From: Carettochelys insculpta
Lineage: Eukaryota; Chordata; Testudines; Carettochelyidae
DNA: 64,000 bases
NCBI RefSeq assembly: GCF_033958435.1
Contig: NC_134144.1
Location: 14,068,010 to 14,132,009, forward strand
Direction: 5' to 3'
In this document: positions 62,701-64,000 of the stretch, piece after piece
How positions within the stretch are numbered: the first letter of the stretch is position 1
Layout of the letters: each line of letters starts with the position of its first letter
The notes under the pieces: model-generated
The model's input: the letters and a program-made list of their open reading frames with translations, nothing else
Told to the model about the DNA's origin: nothing
Database searches by the model: none
Made by a program: the position numbers and the translations under genes

Positions 62701-63345
62701 TTATGTCACACTGATCCACACACACACATCATTTAGGGGCTGAGCAATCAAAATCCAGAAGCACAGCAGAGCTTTGTGGTGGCCAGGCGGCAGGTGCTGT
62801 AATGCAGGGGCCCTGGAAGAGAGCCCTGAAGTCATGGGGGACTGGCAGGGAGCCAGCAGGGAGCTGGTGTGGAGCTGCAAGGACCCAGGGGAGCAAGTGG
62901 GGAGCTGTGGGGAACCAGCAGGAAGCCTGTGGAGAGCTGGCAGAGACTGGCAGGGAGCTGGCTTATCTTTTTCTATTTATTTGTTTATCTTATTATTATT
63001 TATTCTATTTATTTATTTCTATTCTATTTCCATTGTTTTTGTGGGTTATAGGTACATTATATGCATCATGTGTGTGAACTGTATGTTAGGAACATATCAA
63101 GCTAATTATATTATTCCTTATGGATATTAATTTCCCTGTATAAGTCATTTCACTATAAGTTCCGTTATTTAGGAATGTAACCTGGATTTATAATGAAGAC
63201 CCCCTGTAGTGTCAGTTAAATTTAAGGGCAGTACTGAAAGAGTCTCACTGACCTGGAATATTTGTTCACTCTGAGGCATTTGAGATTTGAAATCTTGTAA
63301 GGCGCTCTCATACTTCTCTGGTACATCAAGACACCGATGTGGATC
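20740..63345 (-). CDS. AOX: Aldehyde oxidase, gene A (3' part, 20 exons)
   Basis: Twenty exons on the minus strand join in phase into 2406 bp, 801 residues plus TGA. The protein covers the end of the FAD-to-molybdenum linker and the whole molybdopterin domain. The family hydroxylates aldehydes and N-heterocycles in the cytosol and passes electrons to O2. Visible motifs are GGAFGGK at residues 267-273, FRGFGFPQ in exon 41697-41888, GGIEMGQG in exon 39079-39174, and GLGEAG with the catalytic glutamate at residue 733. The residues matching bovine XDH Glu802 and Arg880 are Ile274 and Val352; the spacings 78 and 381 between these three positions equal those of XDH. Hydrophobic residues there, and F instead of G in the RGFG(F/G)PQ motif, indicate aldehyde oxidase rather than xanthine dehydrogenase. 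The first roughly 530 residues lie beyond 64000. The AOX paralogue number is not settled; AOX1 is possible because it is the upstream member of the cluster. Confidence 0.95.
20791..22074. other. Last intron of gene A, nothing recognised
   Basis: This intron lies between the GLGEAG exon and the last exon. It is moderately AT-rich. No further exon, RNA gene or clear repeat was recognised. Confidence 0.5.
22075..22242 (-). CDS. AOX: AOX gene A exon with catalytic GLGEAG, residues 730-785
   Basis: This 168-bp exon begins [20 protein letters not shown] and continues [20 protein letters not shown] to M. Glu733 is the general base (Glu1261 of bovine XDH, Glu1270 of human AOX1). The acceptor is CTGTCAG|GGG and the donor ATG|GTAATG. 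The reading frame stays open past the donor for a further 50 codons. The true last exon at 20740-20790 shows that this extension is intron. Confidence 0.96.
22426..23605. mobile_element. hAT element with 8-bp target duplication
   Basis: The ends are CAGCGGTTTCCAACCTTTTC and, on the other strand, CAGGGATTCCCAACCTATGG. They are flanked by GCATATAG (22418-22425) and GCATATAA (23606-23613), seven of eight identical, the size typical of hAT. The 1180-bp body has no transposase frame. It contains a further repeat at 23265-23395. It lies in gene A intron 18. Confidence 0.8.
23265..23395 (+). repeat. Interspersed repeat nested in the hAT element
   Basis: It reads TCTGAAGAAGTGGGTCTGTC, then GTTAGTCTTTAAAGTGCTA and ACTAGCACGGCTCCCTCTCT. 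It is a single, non-palindromic copy of the family that forms fold-backs elsewhere in the window. Its position inside another element shows that it came later. Confidence 0.6.
23614..23962. repeat. Possible Harbinger-type MITE
   Basis: The right edge has CAGTGTAGACATAGCT, the inverse of the AGCTATGTCTACACTG termini of Harbinger-type elements. The left edge (GTATGTCTGCAGTGCGCTG) is a weak match. Confidence 0.4.
24000..25408. other. AT-rich intron, nothing recognised
   Basis: This part of a gene A intron has no recognisable exon, repeat with clear ends or RNA gene. It looks like single-copy intron. Confidence 0.45.
25409..25597 (-). CDS. AOX: AOX gene A exon, residues 667-729
   Basis: This 189-bp exon encodes [20 protein letters not shown] then [20 protein letters not shown] and ends in PYAIYSSK. 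It aligns with human IEGAFIQGMGLYTIEELNYS. The acceptor is CTCTTAG|ATT and the donor AAG|GTAAGC. Confidence 0.96.
25886..26030. repeat. Harbinger-type MITE fragment
   Basis: The left edge GGCTACGTCTACACC matches the Harbinger terminus of this window. Inside are inverted segments TAATATTGATTTTA and TAAAATCAACATAATATT. The right end is not clear. Confidence 0.45.
26583..26648 (-). CDS. AOX: AOX gene A exon, residues 645-666
   Basis: This 66-bp exon encodes [20 protein letters not shown] then GQ. It matches human [20 protein letters not shown]. The acceptor is TTGGTAG|AAC and the donor CAG|GTGTGT. Confidence 0.96.
27111..27540. repeat. MITE with repeated TCTGTTGACAGA motif
   Basis: The left edge has TGTGTCTACACTAGAG and the right edge CACTGCAGTGTAAACATGG. 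In between, CTGTTGAC or its inverse GTCAACAG, intact or with a change, occurs about eight times in both orientations. The element lies in a gene A intron and is open in several frames by chance. Confidence 0.55.
27765..27879 (-). CDS. AOX: AOX gene A exon, residues 606-644
   Basis: This 115-bp exon encodes [20 protein letters not shown] then [18 protein letters not shown]. The [16 protein letters not shown] block is a family hallmark. The acceptor is TTCCTCAG|AG and the donor AAG|GTAACC. Confidence 0.96.
28809..28861 (-). CDS. AOX: AOX gene A exon, residues 589-606
   Basis: This short 53-bp exon encodes [18 protein letters not shown]. It matches human ESINLSAVGYFRG. The acceptor is GTTACAG|GTT and the donor CAG|GTAACA. 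It is easily missed because of its length. Confidence 0.94.
28905..30010 (-). mobile_element. Possible solo LTR of an endogenous retrovirus
   Basis: The block lacks coding potential and is bounded by TGTGGGGTTCTGGTGTACC near the left and AATGTCACAGTGTCACC near the right. A TTTATTCATAAAAAAG segment near 29270 would give AATAAA on the minus strand. The layout resembles turtle LTR repeats from memory. No TG...CA ends with a target duplication could be fixed. Confidence 0.3.
30519..30692. repeat. Fold-back repeat
   Basis: The left arm AACCAAAGCAGCAGAAACAT plus AGCACTTTAAAGACTAACA is mirrored by TAGTCTTTAAAGTGCTACG plus TTTCTGCTGCTTTGGTTT. A tail ACTAACACGGCTACCTCTCT follows. The arms are about 40 bases, almost perfect, with a loop of about 38. 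Confidence 0.75.
31895..32100 (-). mobile_element. CR1 LINE 3' fragment, minus orientation
   Basis: AATCATAAGGTTGGAAAAGA followed by CCATCAAGTCCAACCCCCTG is the inverse of the bird and reptile CR1 3' end. The CR1 3' terminus is at the left. It abuts a CR1 in the opposite direction at about 32100. Confidence 0.8.
32100..32775 (+). mobile_element. CR1 LINE 3' fragment, plus orientation
   Basis: It contains degraded ORF2 end sequence and then TGGATAAATTCATGGATGAC, CATCAATAGCTATGAACCAG and GGATATTGGACTAGATGGAC. These are classic CR1 3' UTR segments. The inverse of the last segment occurs at about 47090-47160. Confidence 0.8.
34008..34526. mobile_element. Probable hAT element remnant
   Basis: The left end is CAGTGGTGTCCAATAGGAAC. 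The inverse of the right region is GCGGTGTTCAGTACAGTGGC. The similarity of the ends is partial. The inside is C- and G-rich with no protein match. Confidence 0.35.
34655..34729 (-). CDS. AOX: AOX gene A exon, residues 564-588
   Basis: This 75-bp exon encodes [20 protein letters not shown] then TWNDW. It is nearly identical to human AOX1. The acceptor is TTCACCAG|GAT and the donor TGG|GTACGA. A 5.8-kb intron follows. Confidence 0.96.
36046..36174 (-). CDS. AOX: AOX gene A exon, residues 521-563
   Basis: This 129-bp exon encodes [20 protein letters not shown] then [20 protein letters not shown]. Human AOX1 has NISGGSVVADLNG where this gene has [13 protein letters not shown], so this cofactor-proximal loop is diverged. 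The acceptor is ACCCCAG|GTT and the donor AAG|GTAAAG. Confidence 0.95.
36340..36711. mobile_element. Long palindromic Harbinger-type MITE
   Basis: The sequence folds on itself. AGTGTTGCAGTGAATATGCA and GCACTTCATTAGGCTAATTC on the left mirror ATTAGCCTAATGAAGTGCTG and TATTCACTGCAGCACTTCAT on the right. Its right edge is GTGTAGACCCAGCC; the left edge is decayed. It is the same family as 50216-50655 and related to 61257-61693. Confidence 0.8.
37162..38648. mobile_element. Probable hAT element, non-coding
   Basis: The ends are CATAGGTTCCCAAACTAGGG and, on the other strand, CACTGGTTCCCAAACTTTTC. Flanks AGCTATAT and GTCTGTAT agree at five of eight positions. The interior holds a CCCCAACAC-rich low-complexity block (about 37910-38300). 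Open frames inside do not resemble transposase. Confidence 0.55.
39079..39174 (-). CDS. AOX: AOX gene A exon with GGIEMGQG, residues 489-520
   Basis: This 96-bp exon encodes [20 protein letters not shown] then [20 protein letters not shown] is a molybdopterin-binding loop conserved in the family. The acceptor is CCTTCAG|GCT and the donor CAG|GTAACA. Confidence 0.96.
39175..40934. other. Intron of gene A, nothing recognised
   Basis: This intron has a C- and T-rich stretch at about 39720-40110 but no repeat with definable ends and no exon-like sequence. Confidence 0.4.
40935..41162 (-). CDS. AOX: AOX gene A exon, residues 413-488
   Basis: This 228-bp exon encodes [14 protein letters not shown] through [15 protein letters not shown] and [19 protein letters not shown]. 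It aligns without gaps with the human NYWKKKGLAMVPLKFPVGL region. The acceptor is TTTTCAG|GTT and the donor CAG|GTCAGT. Confidence 0.96.
41697..41888 (-). CDS. AOX: AOX gene A exon with FRGFGFPQ, residues 349-412
   Basis: This 192-bp exon encodes [20 protein letters not shown], then [18 protein letters not shown] and [19 protein letters not shown] contacts the molybdenum centre; xanthine dehydrogenases have FRGFGGPQ. Val352 takes the place of bovine XDH Arg880 and human AOX1 Met884. The acceptor is ACTTAAG|GTA and the donor AAG|GTAAGG. Confidence 0.96.
42573..42848. mobile_element. Tigger-like MITE, copy 1
   Basis: The left end CATGTTGAACCTCTCTAGTC follows a TA. The interior (AACCATGGGAGGTCAATTTG, GAGCTAAATAACAGCACAGA) matches the copy at 59888-60196. 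The right end (AAGAGAGGTTC) is eroded. Confidence 0.65.
42978..43064 (-). CDS. AOX: AOX gene A exon, residues 320-348
   Basis: This 87-bp, phase-0 exon encodes [20 protein letters not shown] then GCTPDDSIL. It matches human AGFMNDGRILALDMEHYSNA. It is more diverged than its neighbours but open. The acceptor is ATTTTAG|GTT and the donor CTG|GTAAGG. Confidence 0.92.
43915..44200. mobile_element. Interspersed element with inverted ends
   Basis: The left end TATTCTTCAAGCTGTGTTGC plus CACGTCTATTCCAC is mirrored by GTGGAATAGACACTTGCG plus CAAATCCCAAAGAACAACAG. It resembles an abundant turtle repeat recalled from experience. Related sequence (TTGTTCTTTGAGTGGCTGGC) continues to about 44240. The class is not settled. 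Confidence 0.5.
44250..46030. other. Intron of gene A, unclassified
   Basis: No exon or repeat with clear ends was identified. It may be the interior of the element that begins at 43915, because the sequence is not obviously single-copy in style. That could not be shown. Confidence 0.3.
46040..47080 (+). mobile_element. CR1 LINE, ORF2 3' part, decayed
   Basis: The plus strand includes [21 protein letters not shown] sequence, the reverse transcriptase stretch usually reading DLIYLDFSKAFDTVPH. It continues into the usual FLSETKLGG-like and VISGL-like segments. Stops and indels break the frame throughout. Confidence 0.75.
47085..47375 (-). mobile_element. CR1 LINE 3' fragment, minus orientation
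   Basis: GGTCTGTCTAGCCCAGTATC and GACAGTGGCCAATGCCAGGT are the inverse of the CR1 3' UTR. TGAATTTATCTAGTTGTTTT is the inverse of the segment at about 32540-32560. It sits between two plus-oriented CR1 pieces. Confidence 0.75.
47376..47880 (+). mobile_element. CR1/L3-type LINE reverse transcriptase fragment
   Basis: One frame reads [20 protein letters not shown] then [20 protein letters not shown]. This is the region of the FADD box in LINE reverse transcriptase, with the second Asp replaced in FAED. Further on, an [24 protein letters not shown] stretch follows in shifted frames. It is inactive. Confidence 0.75.
48050..48510. repeat. Possible LTR-like repeat end
   Basis: TTTTATTAAAAGTTTCTTTT, then CTACACTCAGACTCCGTGCT, and a right edge GGAAGGGTTACAT resemble the end of an abundant turtle LTR-like repeat. 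No ends or target duplication could be proved. Confidence 0.3.
49473..49560 (-). CDS. AOX: AOX gene A exon, residues 290-319
   Basis: This 88-bp exon encodes [20 protein letters not shown] then [19 protein letters not shown] is a family signature. A 6.4-kb intron, the longest of the gene in this window, follows it. The acceptor is ATTTAG|A and the donor AAA|GTAAGT. Confidence 0.95.
50216..50655. mobile_element. Long palindromic Harbinger-type MITE
   Basis: Outer arms AGGACTTGTTGGCTGGGTCT and its inverse AGACCCAGCCAACAAGTCCT enclose ACTTGCCCCCAACTTCGAAG, GCACTTCATTAGGCTAATTC and their inverses. The whole element of about 440 bp is one palindrome. It lies between gene A exons 50713-50846 and 49473-49560, ending only about 60 bases from the former. 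Confidence 0.85.
50713..50846 (-). CDS. AOX: AOX gene A exon with GGAFGGK, residues 246-290
   Basis: This 134-bp exon encodes [20 protein letters not shown] then [20 protein letters not shown] binds the molybdopterin cofactor. The next residue, Ile274, sits at the position of bovine XDH Glu802 and human AOX1 Val806. A hydrophobic residue here separates aldehyde oxidases from xanthine dehydrogenase. The acceptor is TTTACAG|GAA and the donor AA|GTAAGT. Confidence 0.95.
51173..52057. mobile_element. hAT element with 8-bp target duplication
   Basis: The ends are CAGGGGTAGGAAGCC and, on the other strand, TAGGGGTGGAGAATCC. They are flanked by ATTTAAGG (51165-51172) and ATCTAAGG (52058-52065), seven of eight identical. 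The 885-bp body is G-rich on the plus strand and has no transposase. Confidence 0.75.
52330..52565. repeat. Composite fold-back repeat
   Basis: The first part (52355-52410) is an AGTTAGTCCAATAAAGG repeat fragment. The second part has inverted arms AACAAGCAGTCCTGTAGCCC / TTAGAGACTAACAA and TTGTTAGTCTTTAAGTTGCT / GATTGCTTGTTATT. It is the same family as the fold-backs near 5.3, 18.3 and 30.6 kb. Confidence 0.65.
52976..53100 (-). CDS. AOX: AOX gene A exon, residues 204-245
   Basis: This 125-bp exon encodes [20 protein letters not shown] followed by [29 protein letters not shown] is a strongly conserved block of the molybdenum domain. The acceptor is GGAACAG|GG and the donor CAG|GTAATG. Confidence 0.95.
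53743..53839 (-). CDS. AOX: AOX gene A exon, residues 172-204
   Basis: This 97-bp exon encodes [20 protein letters not shown] then [12 protein letters not shown]. It matches the human AOX1 region that follows LILTIEE. It ends one base into a Gly codon. The acceptor is CTGCAG|GAG and the donor G|GTAAAT. Confidence 0.95.
55426..55548 (-). CDS. AOX: AOX gene A exon, residues 131-171
   Basis: This 123-bp exon encodes [20 protein letters not shown] and ends in EPVILTIE. It is phase 0 at both ends. The acceptor is TTTGCAG|GTG and the donor GAG|GTAATA. Confidence 0.95.
55890..56016 (-). CDS. AOX: AOX gene A exon, residues 88-130
   Basis: This 127-bp exon encodes [19 protein letters not shown], then DIPGTNEF and EIIFAKDKV. 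It matches human AOX1 [19 protein letters not shown]. The acceptor is CCCCCAG|G and the donor AAG|GTAGTA. Confidence 0.95.
56426..56772. mobile_element. hAT-like MITE
   Basis: The ends are CAGAGGCCACCAACCTTTC and, on the other strand, CAAGGGGTCAGCAACCCCC. Flanking TACACAAC and TATACAAG agree at six of eight positions. It lies in a gene A intron. Confidence 0.5.
57199..57518. mobile_element. hAT-like MITE remnant
   Basis: GGGGTTCTCAAATTTCTTCG on the left and, on the other strand, CACCAGTTCTTAAACTGTG at the right edge resemble hAT-Charlie ends. The target duplication is not visible. Confidence 0.4.
57925..58094 (-). CDS. AOX: AOX gene A exon, residues 32-88
   Basis: This 170-bp exon encodes the start of the molybdenum domain, with [20 protein letters not shown] followed by ALYCDDV and SSQAHAKIV. 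The acceptor follows a long T-rich tract (GAATAG|GAAG) and the donor is GT|GTAAGT. It leaves two bases of a Val codon, which are completed by the first base of the next exon. Confidence 0.95.
58867..59078 (-). repeat. Three tandem units in the R2-like 3' UTR
   Basis: Diverged copies begin near 58867, 58942 and 59021 on the plus strand. Each starts AATATAAAATATCGGCCTTT or similar (ATATAAGATATTGGCC, AATAAACAATATCGGC) and then has CCAATCCC or CCATCCCC. The period is about 75-79 bases. Confidence 0.6.
59228..59884 (-). pseudogene. R2-like LINE ORF fragment: CCHC knuckle and endonuclease
   Basis: A 218-residue open frame survives without a stop. [18 protein letters not shown] is a zinc knuckle, and LRPDIVV followed 12 residues later by IVDITVPFE is the PD-(D/E)xK restriction-like endonuclease core. 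The C-terminus ends [19 protein letters not shown]. The same arrangement follows the reverse transcriptase in R2-like elements. The reverse transcriptase and N-terminus are missing, so this is a fragment whose first Met is not a true start. Confidence 0.8.
59888..60196. mobile_element. Tigger-like MITE, copy 2
   Basis: The ends are CAGTTTGAACTGCTCTAATC and, on the other strand, CAGGTTGAACCTCTCTAATC. TA flanks both sides (59886-59887 and 60197-60198), the target duplication of the Tc1/mariner-Tigger group. It is 309 bp and non-coding. Confidence 0.8.
60460..61240 (+). repeat. Possible LTR-like repeat with TATA box
   Basis: GGAAGGGATTAACACAGG is followed by CCCTGTATATAAAGGAGCTG, a good TATA box at about 60570-60585, and then a G- and A-rich region. 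The arrangement looks like a retroelement promoter and leader. Ends and class are unproven. It lies in a gene A intron and is followed directly by the MITE at 61257. Confidence 0.35.
61257..61693. mobile_element. Long palindromic Harbinger-type MITE
   Basis: The left side GGTCTCATCTACACTAGCCC mirrors the right side GGGGGCTAGTGTTGATGAGC. Inner arms CCTTTGAAGGGGGCATGTAA / TTACATGCCCCCTTCGAAGG and GCAAGCAGTCTAGCTGC / GCAGCTAGACTGCTTGC are clear. Confidence 0.8.
62621..63206. mobile_element. Tigger-like element
   Basis: The left end AAGGGGGTCCTCGTTATAAG and the inverse of the right end CAGGGGGTCTTCATTATAAA match. TA lies on both sides (62619-62620 and 63207-63208). Inner TATAAGTCACTTCACTATAA repeats occur near both ends. 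It sits 46 bases from gene A exon 63253-63345. Confidence 0.7.
62800..62965. repeat. Degenerate GGGAGCTGG minisatellite
   Basis: Short G-rich units such as AGGGAGCTGG, GGGGAGCTGTGG and GGAGAGCTGGCAG recur inside the Tigger-like element. The repeat is imperfect. Confidence 0.55.
63253..63345 (-). CDS. AOX: AOX gene A exon, residues 1-31 of visible part
   Basis: This 93-bp exon encodes [19 protein letters not shown] and onward. It matches the segment before the molybdenum domain (around human AOX1 residue 533). The acceptor reads TTTCAG|GATCC and the donor CAG|GTCAGT. It is the most 5' exon of gene A in the window. The preceding exons were not found in 63346-64000. Confidence 0.93.
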
Positions 63346-64000
63346 CTGAAAGAGAGGCGTTTTAGTAGTCATGTCACAAAACAAACATTTCTATTAAAAG
63401 AATTAGCAACCACAATGATTGAACATAAACCTCTCAAGTCTCGTCCTATTTAGGAGGCGCTACAATAGTAGCTGAAAATGAAAAGTATTGAGCATTCATA
63501 AAATATCAGCTTAATTTTTTAAAAAAAGCATTTGGAGCATAATACCACAGCTGTTTCAGGAAACCAATGAGAGTGACTACAGGAAGAAGAGGTTAGCTTT
63601 CTTTTGAGGCATCAACAAAACTGATATAGAATCTTTGCTATTGGTGGTAATAGATAAAAAGGGAAAAACTCATCTTGACTCTCGGAGCCCAAGCTAAGTT
63701 TGCAATGCTGGCTAATAGAGAAAACATCCTTTTCTTCAGAAACAGAACAGATTTAAAATAGGAATCATTCAAAAAGAAATAAAAATTAAATCATACAATG
63801 ATATTTGAACAGTTTTTTGTACAAGTCTTTTCTATCAATCAAAAAATCATAATACAGATAGTTTGTGACATTTATGCACAGCGCAAAGTCATTTGTTTAT
63901 TCCAGTTCTTTTGAGAGACAGACAAAGCAAGATTCTCTCTCTTTAATTTTTTTTAGAGTTCAAGCTCTTTTAATAATGGCACTGACATGTTGTAATGGAT
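63346..64000. other. Intron of gene A at right edge
   Basis: The upstream intron of gene A. No earlier AOX exon and no repeat with clear ends was found. Confidence 0.5.

Noticed and set aside
20740..63345. Gene A as xanthine dehydrogenase.
   Set aside because: It has FRGFGFPQ rather than FRGFGGPQ, and hydrophobic residues replace Glu802 and Arg880.
1..64000. CRISPR arrays, tRNA or rRNA genes and bacterial operons.
   Set aside because: No regularly spaced direct repeats or RNA gene signatures were seen, and the exon-intron structure is clearly animal.

Overview
The window is vertebrate nuclear DNA: long introns with GT-AG boundaries, several CR1 LINE copies, a MIR SINE, and many hAT, Harbinger and Tigger-type DNA transposon remnants. 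The mix (CR1 in several orientations, Harbinger-like elements with GTCTACACT termini, and an R2-like LINE encoding a restriction-like endonuclease) points to a sauropsid, most likely a turtle. That assignment is inference from repeat content, not a species call.

Both host genes are on the minus strand and both encode aldehyde oxidase (molybdo-flavoprotein, xanthine oxidase family). Gene A occupies 63345 down to 20740. Twenty exons give an unbroken 801-residue C-terminal part, from just before the molybdenum domain to the TGA stop; its first exons lie beyond the right edge. Gene B starts at 16128 and runs off the left edge. Eight exons give 225 residues: both 2Fe-2S domains and the linker towards the FAD domain. 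The genes are head to tail, 4.6 kb from stop codon to start codon, so this is a tandem aldehyde oxidase cluster. Every exon joins its neighbour in phase, and no frameshift or premature stop was found in either gene.

The rest is intronic and intergenic DNA full of transposons. The most complete is a 4.0 kb PIF/Harbinger element (10205-14186) in intron 2 of gene B, with terminal inverted repeats, a TTA target duplication, a Myb/SANT-like gene on the plus strand and a decayed transposase on the minus strand. Three long palindromic MITEs (about 36.4, 50.2 and 61.3 kb) have similar ends. hAT elements with near-perfect 8-bp target duplications lie at 22426-23605 and 51173-52057, and Tigger-like elements with TA duplications at 59888-60196 and 62621-63206. 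An R2-like LINE 3' end (about 58650-59887) keeps an open zinc-knuckle and restriction-like endonuclease region. CR1 fragments, fold-back repeats and possible LTRs fill much of the remainder.

No tRNA, rRNA, CRISPR or bacterial feature was seen. The two AOX genes encode cytosolic enzymes that oxidise aldehydes and N-heterocycles. Electrons pass from the molybdenum site (domain seen in gene A) through the 2Fe-2S clusters (domain seen in gene B) and FAD to oxygen.
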